Shown in pieces: positions 12,801 to 26,618 of a stretch of DNA of 64,000 nt. The stretch's first letter is position 1. Each line of letters starts with the position of its first letter. The position numbers were made by a program, and so were the translations under genes. Origin of the DNA: Hormiphora californensis (lineage: Eukaryota > Ctenophora > Tentaculata > Cydippida > Pleurobrachiidae); the NCBI GenBank assembly GCA_020137815.1, contig CM035358.1, forward strand, positions 3,148,292 to 3,212,291, read 5' to 3'. The notes beneath the pieces are model-generated. The model did no database searches, was not told the origin of the DNA, and worked only from the letters and a program-made list of their open reading frames with translations.

Positions 12801-15800
12801 AGGCGGTTCGGAACATTAATCGGAAGGAATTCCCCATAGCCGAGGAGATTTACCAGGCATTATCTTCTTTTATATTGGAACCCCGTGAACCTATGGGAAA
12901 CTGGGTAAAAGCTTCGCGTGATGCCCTCTATATCTTCCTTGAGAGAGGGAAACTAAGGGTGTCTGAGGAATCCCAAAAGAAAAGACTTCATGAGGTCATC
13001 ATTAAATTTCTTGAAGCTATTCGCGACTTGGATTTTGACACCGAATCAGATAAGGAAGTGGTAGCCGAAGTTACGCAAGATGTCATTGGCTTGGCTGAAG
13101 ACGAAGTATTCCTTTTGGTTCTGACTGACGATCATATCACTCTGGCGATGGACTTGTTTGCAAAATATGGAACCTGGTTCACCAAGTATTTTAGAAAACT
13201 TCCTGGCTCCAAATCATTCCAGAGTATACTTTGGAAGATTTCCACGCATCCATTATTGAAAAGTATTAGTATTCGTAAGATTTACAAGTTACGACAGGAT
13301 CTTGATTCAAATAGGCTTTGGCATTTTGGCCCTGCGAAAGCTTTTCGTAAGGAGAAAATTATCTTAAAGCTGTCCAATCTTCGTGAAACATCCCCGAACG
13401 ATTATCTAGTGAAACTCTCCGAATTCTTTCTCCAAATAGCAATTGATGATCCTTATTTCGAGGCCAGGCGCCTCGTTCATTCCGTCTGTGAAATCATTGA
13501 TCTTAGTGAGTCTGATCCTCCAGAGTTACTTCTTCGACTCTTCCTCTGTCTTGTCCGGTACTGTCAGGGGGTACAGACCGAGTTTTTGTGTCCGAAAACG
13601 GAACATTCTCCCAAGAATGGACATGCAAATGGGACGGTGAAAATCCTTGGAGAGGAAGGGGCACCAGGGGTAGAAGTCACCGAACAAGATCTGTCATCTC
13701 CCGTTCTAAATAGCATGTTGGCTTCAAGTTTTGAGGAAGGTCGAACCCGAACCATAACCGTTCCCTCAGCCCCTCAGCGCATCTTGGAGGCCCTCAAGCT
13801 GATTCTGGGTGAGGAGTGGACGGGAGTTGAAAAAAATGCTACATTAAAAGAGGTTTGGGAATGGATGTTGCCGTGGGCAACCATGTACCAGGTCGACGGA
13901 GTGTTTGAATATCTTGTGGAGGCGATGAGTAGGAACAATCAGTCTCAAGATTCTAAGCTGTCCGATGATTGGTTGGTTGAGTTTGCGATTCGGAGTAAGC
14001 ATCCAGCGTGGATAATGTTGGTATATGACAGGTTTGTCCTTGTTGAAACCCTAAATCTACCATCTCGGGATCTAATCTTCGCAATAACTGAACTGATCAA
14101 CGCAGTAAAGGACACTGATAACTATCTAGTGAATATTATAAGGTTTTTTACTTGCCCAAATCTTTTTGATGAGGTTGACGATGTGTCTGTACCAGATATA
14201 ATTCCAGAAATCAGGAAATGTGAAAAGTATAAATACTATGATCAGTTTAATTATGATTATGGGCACAGTGATTTTAGTGACCGTTGATGAAAAGTACGGC
14301 AATTGGTGGTAGCTGTAAACAACTTTCTATATATTGTAACCAGTATTGGGACCAAACTTGTTTTTTAACTAGCATCTTTTATCATTTACATATTAACTTT
14401 TATATTCTTTAGCTGTTGCATTACAATTTTATTGTTACAGTAGAGTGTGTTTTAAATTCAAACCCCAATTTACCGGACGTCCTAATCCCTTGACCTAATA
14501 ATATATTAACACTGTCGTTTGTAGTGGAGAAACGATGTCGCAACACTGTAATGAAAAGCACACTTTACGTAGAGTGAAGGTACTAAAGCAAACTTGTTCA
14601 GCTAGATCAGACTGGACATGACATCAACATGCGTTAATTACCCGTGCGCTAACTAAAATGTACGTCTCATTACGGTCTTGTGATACCGTTTATCCACTAC
14701 AAGCGGCCGTGTTAGATTGCTGGAACTCAAAAATCCCTTGAAGTTGCAGATTCTGCCCAATTCAGTCCCCGCCCTTTGCTTTACCATCGAACCACCTATG
14801 ATAGTACATGAGCCCCTTAAATTCCTTCCTCTCGACTACATGCACCCTAGAATCGACGCATTCTAACTCACTTTCTCTCCCCCTTGTAGGACGTCTTTCA
14901 TGACTGAACCACCTGCCAAACGCCGTGCTCGATGCATCGAAAGCTATTGTGAGGATCTTCGTGGCCTACTGGTGAAGAGTCCAGACCTCTGGGACTTCAA
15001 AGCAATTCAGAAAGTTCTCAACGACATTTTTCGACTGTACTGTAAATCTAGCAATAAGACTAAGGAGCTAAAAGACTCCACTTTCCCTTACTCAATTCCC
15101 ATCCTGATTTCCCGCAAGAACCTTCCTCCGCCTGTTATTAACAGCCTTCTTAAAATCTTGGTTGAGATGACACTGTACGATAACTCCTACTGGAAGGAAT
15201 GTTACCGGTCTTTCGTCATCGATAACTTCTTGCCACTTCCAGCTTGTTACCTTCAATCCTTGAGGTTTCTCAACAGCACTAAGGGACTTTCTGTTCCCCT
15301 CTCAGCCGTTCAAGAAGTGTTTCGATATCTCGAATTAAAGATGACGTCTAAGAAAACTCTGCCTAAAAATGATAGACTGATATATTCTGAGTTGGCCAAA
15401 ATGATAGGCAACTTTGAACGTGGGAAAGAAACAGAAAAATTTATGACCCTGCTAATTTCTGTCGCAGAATTGAACTCTAAACTCCATTGCCTGGATGGTA
15501 ACATCGTGTTAGGTATTACCAAAAAGGTGCTCAGCTACATTAACTTGAGACATAATCTTGTTGGGAGAATGAAGAAAATTCTTGGTGATTTGGTTGAGGA
15601 AATATGTGTTTTGTCTCCAGGTAAGCTAGCTGAACTCTACATGTTCACGAATGGGGAATGCCAAAATGACGTTATACAAAACTGCAGAAGTGAGCAGAAA
15701 CAAAGCGTTTGCCAGCGTCCTTAATGAGAGAAGCGCTGACATGAGATCTGATAAGGTTATCGAGGCGGTTCGGAACATAAATCGGAAGGGACTGCCCATT

Positions 15801-18800
15801 GCCGAGGAGATTTACCAGGCTCTGTCTTCTTTTGTATCGGAACCCCGTGAATCTATAGAGTACTGGGCAAAAGCTTCACGTGATGCCCTCTATATCTTCC
15901 TGGAGAGAGGGAAAGTAAGGATATCCGAGGAATCCCATAAGAAACAACTCCAGGAGGCCATCATCAAGTTTCTAAGAGCTCTTCGCGACTTGGTTTGTAC
16001 CACTGAATCAGTTAAGGAGGTGGTAGTCAAAATTACGCACGATGTCATTGGCTTGGCTGAGGACGAAGTATTCCGTGTTGCTCTGACCGATGATCATATC
16101 ACTCTTGTCATGGACTTGTTTGCTAAATATGGAACCTGGTTCACCAGATTATTTCCAAATTATAATTTGAATCTTGGCTTCAAATCATGCCGATCTATAC
16201 TTTGGCAGATTTCCACGCATTCATTATTGAAAAATAGTTGGTATTCGTGACATTTACAAGCTACGAAAGGCTCCTTGATTTCAAGGGTATTTGGGATTTT
16301 GGCGCTGTGAAAGTTCTTCCTAAGGAAGACATTCTCTCAATCTTGGCCAATCTTCAGTGAAACATCTCCGAACGATTATCTGGTGATACTCTCCGAACTC
16401 TTTCTTCAAAAATCTATTGATGCTCCTATTTCTCCTAAGGCCAGGAACTCTTTAGATAAAGAAGATTCTAAGTCCCTCGTTACTTCCGTCTGTGAAAGCA
16501 TTGATCTGAGTGAGACTGATCCTCCGAAGTTACTTCTTCGACTATTCCTCTGTCTTGTCCGGTATTTCCAAAGTGCACAGACTAAGTTTGGGCATCCAAG
16601 AGAGGAAAAGTCTCCCAAGAAGGGTCAGACAAATGGGACAGTGAGAATCCTTGGAGAGGAAGGGGCACCAGGGGTGGAGGTCACCGAACAAGATCTGTCA
16701 TCTCCCATTCTGAAAAGCATGTTGGCTTCAAGTTTTGAGGAAGGTCGAACCCGAACTATAACTGTTCCATCAGCCCCTCAGCGCATCTTGGAGGCCCTCA
16801 AGCTGATTCTGGTTGAGGATGTGAAGGGTGTTGAAGAACATGCAACACTGAAAGAGGTCTGGGAATGGATGTTGCCGTGGGCAACCATGTACCAGGTCGA
16901 CGGAGTGTTTAAATATCTCGTGGAGGCGATGAGTAGGAACAATCAGTCTCAAGATTCTATGCTGTCCGATGATTGGTTGGTTGAGTTTGCGATTCGGAGT
17001 AAGCACCCAGCATGGTTAATGTTGGTATATGACAGATTTGTCCTTGTTGAAACCCTAAATCTGCCATCTCAGGACCTAATCCTCGCAATAACTGAACTGA
17101 TCAACGCAGTAAAGGACACTGATAACTATCTGGTTAATATTATCAGTTATTATTGCCAACAGCAATTTTCTGAGGATAAGAATGAATATGAGTTTGTATC
17201 AAGTCTCCCGAAAATTGTTTACTCGGGTAATCTTGCAAGTTCTAAATATTTTAATAGTGATAATTATGAATATGGAGACAGTGATTACAGTGTCAGTGAC
17301 TCTGATGAAGAGTACGGTAATTGGTGGTAGCTGTAAAACACTTTCTACCAGTTGGGACCAATCTTGTTTTTAAACTAGCATCTTTTTATCAATTACATTT
17401 TAACTTCTATATTTTTCAGTTTTATAATTCATTTTATTGTTACAGTAAAGTGTGTCTTAAATTCAAACCCCGATATACCAGACATCCTAGTTCCCTGACC
17501 TCTGCCCAAATCAGTCCCCACCTGCACCCTTTGCTTTACCATCTAACCACCTCTGATAGTGCATGTACCCCTTCGCCCACATACGCCCTAGAATCGACAC
17601 TTTCTAACTCACTTTCTCTCCCCCTTGTAGGATGTCTTTCATGACTGAACCACCTGCCAAACGCCGTGCTCGATGCATCGAAAGTTATTGTGAGGATCTT
17701 CGTGGCCTACTGGTGAAGAGTTCAGACCTCTGGGACTTCAAAGCAATTCAGAAAGTTCTCAGCGACATTTTTCAACTGTACTGCAAATCTTGGAAGATGA
17801 TTATTGATCTAAAAGACTCTACTTTTCCTTACTCATTCCCCATCCTGATTTCCCGCAAGAACCTTCCTCCGCCTGTTATAAACAGCCTTCTTAAAATTTT
17901 GGTCCATATGAAACATTATGATAACACCTTATATCGGTACCGTTCTTTTGTCCTCGATAACTTCTTACCGCTTCCAGCTTGTTACCTTCAATCCTTGAGA
18001 TTTCTTAACCACTGCACTAATGGACCTTCTATTCCGCTCTCGGCCATTCAAGAAGTATTTCACTATCTCGAATCAAAGATAGCGTCTAAGAAAACTCTGC
18101 CTAAAAACGATAGACTGATCTATTCTGAGTTGGCCAAAATGATAGTTATTTTTGGGAATGCGATTATGATCGATGTGCAAAGGGACGAATTTGTGGTCCT
18201 GCTTAACTCTGTCGCTGAGTTAAACTCTAAAACACATTTCCTGGACGGTGACTCCTTGTTAAGTCTTGCCGAAACTGTACTCAGCTATATTAACATGAGG
18301 CATAATTTTGTGGGGAAGCTGAAGGAAACTCTTGGTGATTTGGTTGAGGAAATATGTGCTTTTGTCCCCACAGTAACCTAGCTGAACTCTATATGTTCAC
18401 TAATGGTTATGCCAAAATAACTTTATACGAAACAGCAGAAGCGAGCAGAAACAAAGCCTTCGTCAGTGTCCTGAATGAGAGAAGTGCTGACAAGAGGTCT
18501 AATAAGGTGATTGAGGCAGTTCGGAACATTAATCGTAAGGGACTGCCCATAGCCGAGGAAATTTATCAGGCACTGTCTTCTTTTATATCGGAACCCCGTG
18601 ACTCTATGAACGACTGGGTTAAAACTTCGCGTGATGCCCTCTATATCTTCCTGGAGAGAGGGAAACTAAGGGTGTCTGAGGAATCCCAGAAGAAACGACT
18701 TCAAGAGGTCATCATCAAGTTTCTAAGAGCTCTTAGCGACTTGGATTGTACCACTGAATCAGTTAAAGAGGTGGTAGCCAAAGTTACGCAAGAGGTCATT

Positions 18801-21800
18801 GGCTTGGCTGAGGACAGAGTATTCCGTATTGCTCTAACTGATGATCATATCACTCTTATCATGGACTTGTTTGCAAAGTATGGAACCTGGTTAACTGATT
18901 GGGGTCTTGGCTCCAAATCATGCTTATCCTTTACTCTGGAAGATTTCCACTACATCCGTTTCTGAAAAGTGTTGGTATTCGTGATATTAAAAACGTACGG
19001 CGTGATCTTTATTCAAAGAAGTTATGGGATTTTGGCGCTGGTCATCAGGAGGAACCTTCTTACACAGCTGACCAATTTTCGTGAATCATCCCCAAACGAT
19101 TATCTGGTGAAACTTTCCGAATTCTTTCTGCAACAAGCAATTGCTGATTATAGTTTCGGGGCCAGAACCCTCGTTCATTCCGTCTGTGAAATCATTGATC
19201 TGAGTGAGTCTGATCCTCCAGAGTTACTTCTTCGACTATTCCTGTGTCTTGTCCGGTATTTCCAGGGTGTAGATACCGTGTTTAGGTGTGCGAGATGGGG
19301 GCAGAACAGTAGACATATTAACAAATTATATCTTTCTAAGGAGATTAAAGTTAAGGAGATGGTTAGAATCCTTGGAGAGGAAGGGGCACGAGGGGTGGAG
19401 GTTACCGAACTAGATCTGTCATCTCCCATCCTGAAAAGCATGTTTGCTTCCAGCTTTGAGGAGGGTCGAACCCGAACTATAACTGTTTCCTCAGCCCCTC
19501 AGCGCATCTTGGAGGCCCTCAAGCTGATTCTGGTTGAGGAAGGGAAGGGTGTTGAAGAACATGCGACTCTGAAAGAGGTCTGGGAGTGGATGTTGCCGTG
19601 GGCGACCATGTACCAAGTAGAAGAAGTGTTTGAATATCTTGTGGAGGCGATGAGTAGGAACAATGAGTCTCAAGATTCTATGCCGTCCGATGATTGGTTG
19701 GTTGAGTTTTCGATTCGGAGTAAGCACCCAGCGTGGTTAATGTTGGTACCTGACAGATTTATCCTTGTGGAAACCCTAAATCTACCATCTCAGGACCTAA
19801 TCCTCGCAATAACTGAACTGATCAACGCAGTAAAGGACACTGATAACTATCTGGTGAACATGATCAATTATTATGTTTGTCAACAGCAAAACAGGAGTGA
19901 AAGTAGCCTTTCCGTACCAAATATTCTCACGAAAATCCGTTATCTTCAAAGTATCAAATATTTTGATCGTGATAATTACAATTATGGTGAGAGTGATTAC
20001 AGTGAACATGGTTACTCTGATGAAGAATATTTTTAGGCATTTTTATTTAAACTGAACTGATCAGCGCAGTATTATATTTAAGGACACTGTAACTAACCGG
20101 TTAATACTATCCGTTACGCACCAGTTACAGATTGATACCCTGATATCAGGGGGGCGCTCCCTGATATCAGGGCACGGTGCGTTCGTGCATCATGATGCCC
20201 GGGCCTGCAGATGGTTCTGTGGGAACCATGTGACATTGCTGGGTGTCACGTAAATTGAATGGAAAGTACAGCTAACGTGCATGTCAGCACTCACTTGCTT
20301 GCCGACCATACAGCTTGGGAACTGATGCCTGGGAATCTCTAACTGGTGCCTTATTGTTTTTGCCACCATCATTTTAACCACATGAGAGTGAGGGTGAGTT
20401 TGTAATAGATATATTTCTAAAAATCAGGAACTGTGAGAAGCGTACCAGTGGTGCTTGTAGATACGGTAATGGCATTACAGTAATGGTGGGGAAATTACGT
20501 AACGTGTGGGTAATAAACACAAGTTAATGTCATATTTAGCTTGATCTAGCTGAAAAAATCGGGCTTTATACCCGTGTGCTAAGTAAAGTGTGCGTCTCAA
20601 TACGGTAATGCCATTAGAGTATCTCTACTACAAGCGACCGTGTGATACTTTGATCATGATAATTATGATTGTGGTGAAAGTGAACAGTTAGCCAATGTTT
20701 AGTATTCTTAGGCATTTTCTGTCTAATCAAATTAACTTTTTCTTCAATATTCAGCTGCTTTCTCGCCTAACTGAGATTTTTTTTGATATTAATTTAATCA
20801 GTTGTTTACGTGTCTGTACCTGGGAAAATCCCCGATCCGAACCTAATTTTAACAGTTAAATCCACCCATCACGAAGCCCATAAAAACGAAACTAAATCTG
20901 CCCCAACTGCTGACAAAGACGTGCCAACTGGGTTTATTTGTCGTTAGATAAGCACAAGAGACAGCTGTACAAACAAAATTCCAGTCTTACCTTGGAAGTT
21001 ACATAGATAGTAGAGACTAGAAGTAGATAGGTATAATCATTAAAGAAGTAATATTGGATCAAACCGTTGTTTGTTGGATATTAGAACTTACCATCCAGTA
21101 TACGTTGGTGGGTTCCTCGTCAGCATTTACTAGTTCACACTTTACAGTGGAGAGGGCGGGAGAGAACTGGAGAGCAGCACCACCATACCCGTAGATAACT
21201 AGAGAACGGGAGATAACGTGATAGATAACTAGAGAGGGAGGGAGGTAACATAATAGATAACTAGAGAACGGGAGATGACGTCAAGTGTGATATATAGCAG
21301 AAAGCGGGAGATAACGTGATAGATAACTAGAGAGGGAGGGAGGTAACATAATAGATAACTAGAGAGAGGTGATAGATAGCTAGAGAAAGAGAGATGAGGA
21401 GAAATACAGCAAAAAGAATAATTTAACAGAGCATTGACTCCACAGTATAGTTTACACTTACATTGGACCTTGAGCTCAGTTTCCTCAGACAGCTCAAATT
21501 CACCACTAGTTCCTGACTTGAACTGGAAGACACATTTGTAATCTCCCTCCTCTGTGACCTTCTTCACTTGTAGAGTATATATCACCCCTCCATCTCCATC
21601 ATCCATTAGTTTGGGTAGATATTCCTCTGTCTCTGCTGTTATCTTCTTGCCCTTGTACTGCCAATAGGTCTCGTCTGGAGAGTCCTTGATACTGGATACA
21701 TTACATGTCAACACAGTACTCTGATCAACCACACCATAGTGAGCCTCGCTAGTAGTCACACCTGGATAGAAGGGGTGTTGGAATAGAGGGTGGGAAGTGT

Positions 21801-24800
21801 GATCACCATCTCTCTATCACTGGTACCAATATGACACAAAATAAGACGAATAGGAGACTACTAAAAAATAAGACAACTAACCTACAACGTCCAGGTTTAT
21901 CACTTTCTCCACATTATTCCCTACATCCCAGCCTACTACACAGGTGTAAGAGGAGTCACTCTTTACATCGACTATTGTAGCTGTTAGGTTCTGAAAATTT
22001 AGGAGTATAGTATATATATATATACTCAGTATACCATTGAAAATACATACCGTGTTGGGCAAAAAAAATGTCCCCCCTAGACTAGCATAGTTCCAGATAT
22101 CGTAGAGCTCTAAAATTTTACACAGTTACTCTATGGGACAAATAAATAGGTTCCACAAAATTTCAGACTTTTAGCTCAAAGTTCATTTTTGTGATCGGAA
22201 TGAACATTGTCATTCATTCCAAAAAACATGATTATTCGGTCCAGAAGTCAAGCAATTATCTTTGGCTATCGATTTTCTTTCAAATGCGACCAAGAAAAGC
22301 CAAAACGGACAACCACAAGGCAACCAGTGGTCATGTTTCTGACAGTTAGTCAGGTCATATGATCCCCACCGAATCGAGAATTGCTAATCAGGCTTAGTGG
22401 GCAAGAATCACGTATCACAGTCGCTAATGAGGGATGTGTATCGAAAAAGCGACATGTGATTCGAGAGCACTTGGGTAAAGAGGCCACTTGTTCTCCACCA
22501 CTAAGCCTGATTAGCAATTCTGAATAAGTTACACGATTCGGTGGGGATCACATGACCTGACTAACAGTCAGAAACATGACCACTGGTTGCCTTGTGGTTG
22601 TCCGTTTTGGCTTTTCTTGGTTGCATTTGAAAGAAAATCGAGAGCCAAAGACAATTGCTTGACTTCTGGACCGAAAAATCATGGTTTTTGGAATGAATGT
22701 CAATGTTCATTCCGATCAAAAAAATGAACTTTGAGCGAAAAGTCTGAAATTTTGTGGAACCTATTTATTTGTCCCATAGAGTAACTCTGCCAAGTTTTAG
22801 CCCTCTACGATATCTGGAACTATGCTAGTCTAGGGGGGACATTTTTTTTGCCCAACACGTTATATTGACTACACAGTTAGTAAGTAAATGAAAGTATGTG
22901 TGAGATAGAGATAGCAGCCAGAGAAGATCTTGTTCCGATAAACGAAAGTTAGTAACTAAAGTAAGTAAGTAAAGGTAGATTATAGTGAGTCTTATATTCA
23001 GGAACCGACCGAACCAAGTAAACAACCAATCAGAGCTCGCTATTTAGGTCACGTGACTGGTTATCAGCCAATCGGGGACCAGTATTTCCTGATTCGGTCG
23101 GTTCCTGCTTATATTACCATGGTCCCATCAAGCAGATTAGTTTTGATAACTTCCTCTGTTATTGAACTACCATCCTGAGTCAGAGAGAATACAGCCGGTA
23201 CCTCTGTCAGACCCTTCAGCCCACATTTCAAAGTGACGTTACTGTTTGGCGTTGCAAATATCTCACTTGCAGTGATATCTGTAGTAGGATAGAAAGTTGT
23301 TATGTTCTAACCCTCCTTTACCTGTATGGCTCAGATCGGGTCGGCGGGGCCAGACAGTCCTTTACAACATTTGTTCGGAGTGAGAGAGGGTCGAGCAAGA
23401 CAAGATAGAAATATAGATCATGTGTTAATCAAAAAAGTCGTCAAGGCAAGAATTAAAATGAAAAACAACTCCAAACCTACCAACAATAGAGATAACTGCG
23501 TTGTTACTAGTAACTACCCCTGCTTCTAATGCACCCTGTTCCGGATAGGACGCTTTACAAGTGTAGGTGCCACCATCACTATCTGCCCCTGTCACCTAGT
23601 GGATCAAGTAACCAGTATTATATTATAGTGTAGTGAGGGACTCAGCTACAACGTCTCTCAAGACTGAAGTGTACCTTCCATAACTCCCTCAACTCTCAAG
23701 TGCTGGTTGGTTGGTTTTACTGTACCTCGCACTGCAAATCACTTAAGTTAATACCTAGCTCATGTGTTTACCTTCCAAAGTATTTCGTTTTGTTGGTTAG
23801 CTGAGATACTGTTGTCGCCACTTATCTTTGTGTTGTCTTTGTACCAAGCCCAGGTGCCAGTAAAAGTAGAGGATCCTAGTTTGCATGTCATTGTGTACGC
23901 CTCTCCTTTCACTATGTTACCTCCTTTAGGCTGGATCATGAAGTCTGGGGAGGAAGGTAATGGGGAGGATTAGTCGGAGAAGTCAGGAGAAGTTCTACAG
24001 ATTAAATTAGGGGGCCATCTGAAATAGGACTGTAACCTTTCTGTACCTATAATATTGACAGAGGCAGTAGTAGAGATACTGCCACCCTGGAATGCTCCAG
24101 AGGCAGTGTACAGTGCTGTACAGTTGTATGTTCCACCTTCAGTCACCTAGGGAGATAGGGATAGTGATGGTTAGAATGAAAGGTTTTGAGTATCTCTGAT
24201 ACCTCTTTAAGATCTCTTATTCTCCAGCAGCTAACTACCTATAACACTAATGTACCGTGTATTCACTGTTGTATTCATTATTACTGTATGTCTTGTTTCC
24301 CTCCTGCTCCAGATCTCCATCACTGTCATACCAGTTTATTTTGGCTTCATAAGACAAGTTTTCTATACCACAAGTCAGGACAGTGGTCTGCCCTTTTAGT
24401 ACCGTGGTTCCAGTAGGCTTTAACCGGAAATCTAACGAAGTTAGGGAGTTATTAAACGCCACTCACACATGTGTTGTGTTGTGCCAGTCTAAGTGGGTTG
24501 GGCGAACCGTCCGTGGTGGATGAAGGTCCCAGTGCAAAGATCTTAAAAAATGCTGCGAATCTAAAAATTTTATCGAAAATTTGCTCCCACCAAATTTTGA
24601 AGGTCACCTCAATAACATTAATTGTGTTTAACAACTATGTTTTTGTGGTCAGCATTAGAGAAAAAATGTTTAAATTATTTTGCATAAACGAGGAAAATGT
24701 TTTAAAAAAATAAGATTTATCGGGGTTCGAACCCACACAGGTGCTCGCTTCTGATATCATGGGTAATCGCCTTAACCACTCGACCACTGAGGCTAATGAA

Positions 24801-26567
24801 TTTTATCCGTTCATATATGTGCGCGCGACATGGCAGCATGGTTGTCATAGCTACACTTCTTCTGCTGCCTCATCTGCTGCTGCTAGATTAGGCAGCATTA
24901 GCAAAATACGAATTTCGCGACTGAGATGAGGTAGAGATACCAAATTTCGTACCCCGACCTATTTTTCGACGCTCAACACGATGCACGTATCTATTTCACT
25001 CCACGATGTCTAGTTTTTGCTGTACAGCGAATTTTTGCTACTTTTAGGTGTTTATTTACTAATTTTTTGCTGCTAACTAAATTCGCAAATTAGCACAATC
25101 TTTGCACTGGGATGAAGGTGGTTTGCAGCTGATGGCTGCAGTGTTCCTCACGTTTTCCGGAGTTGTATCAGACATTCAGGACAAGGAACCCTCAAATTAA
25201 TTTGTTTAAAGTAGTGTCTGATAAAACTCTGGAAAACGTGAGGAACACCGCAGCCATCAGCTGCAAACCACCTTCATCCACACACTTTTCACCACTGATA
25301 CAACCATGGTTACCATGGTAATAGTCGATGGGGGTTGACTATAACTCTCAACGCATCTAGCCTCTGCCATCAAGTTACCATGGTAACATATCTCTCAAGA
25401 CTAACCGATAATAGAGATCGTAGCACTTGAACTATCAACATTCCCACCGTTAAATCCAGTAGCAGTAGCAGTACTCTGCCCTACACCAATACACACCCGC
25501 TTCAGTAACCTGTAACAGAGAAAATAGGAATGCTTCGGACATAGCTTGTAGAAATATAATAACAACTGGGAGATCTGTTTCAAAACGGCAGACAATATCG
25601 AGCACTAAGTAGGTAGTACCTCTCTTTCCTAAGTTGGTTGTTTGAACCTCACTCCCCAGATGCAGTGCCATCCTTGTACCACTGCAGTTTGGGTGTGTAG
25701 GGGGTGGAGGACGGGAGAACACAGCTGAGTTTCAAACTACCAAGTATGGGTGTGGTCTGGGGGCTAGTGGTGAAGTCTATAACTTTTAAAGGGGCAGTAG
25801 TACTGACACCCATGCTGTGTTTACAGGTATAGTTTGTGTCAGAGGTAGGGACGGAGGAGAGGGAGAGGACTGTGTTATTAGTTGAACTGTCGAATGTGTA
25901 GGAGTCAGTGGAGATGGATCCAGAACTAGTGCTCCATGATATATCATCCTTCTTGATCTCTATATTCGCCTGAAACAGAGAGGGATGTTAGCCTGACCCT
26001 CTTTTACCCAGTAATAAAGGAGGGTTAGAACATTAGGAGGAGATGTTTGGTTGGCAAACATAAATCATAGGACAAAATGGGGTTCAATACATACCTCTAT
26101 AGCGCAGGTTATTTTTGCTGAGGATTGGGCGAGTTTCACTACATATTTGGTCTCTCCTGTCACGTACACTGAAACAGAAGTTCAAGTTAGAAAATTTGAA
26201 CTAGGCTGTGAAAATACCCGTGATACTCTCTCTCCCATTGGTTTGAAACAGACGAAGATGATACCGGAGACAGGTGTGTGTGTGGGACTCATTAGATTCA
26301 GTAGATGCAATGTGAAACCGTGTGAAATACATCCTCATTGACATATTAGTGTACATTGTAAAATTTTGAGATATAATTAATAATATAATTCTTTAGGTAG
26401 CACTGCTTGTACAACTTATAACACCCCCCAGTGTTATAAGTTTTCACTTATAACACCCCCCAGTGATACATGAAAACTTATAACACTGCTGCACTTCGAA
26501 CTCCTTACTCCACTGTTTCTGTCACACTTAAAAACCGTTGGAAAGATAAGCGTGTACGAACTCTCTC

Positions 26568-26618
<51 letters not shown>

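Noticed and set aside
20994-21030. A 26-nt micro-exon between the IgSF exons at 21092 and 5739
   Set aside because: The exon at 21092 ends in phase 0, which would put a stop inside the micro-exon; direct joining to 5739 gives a complete Ig domain.
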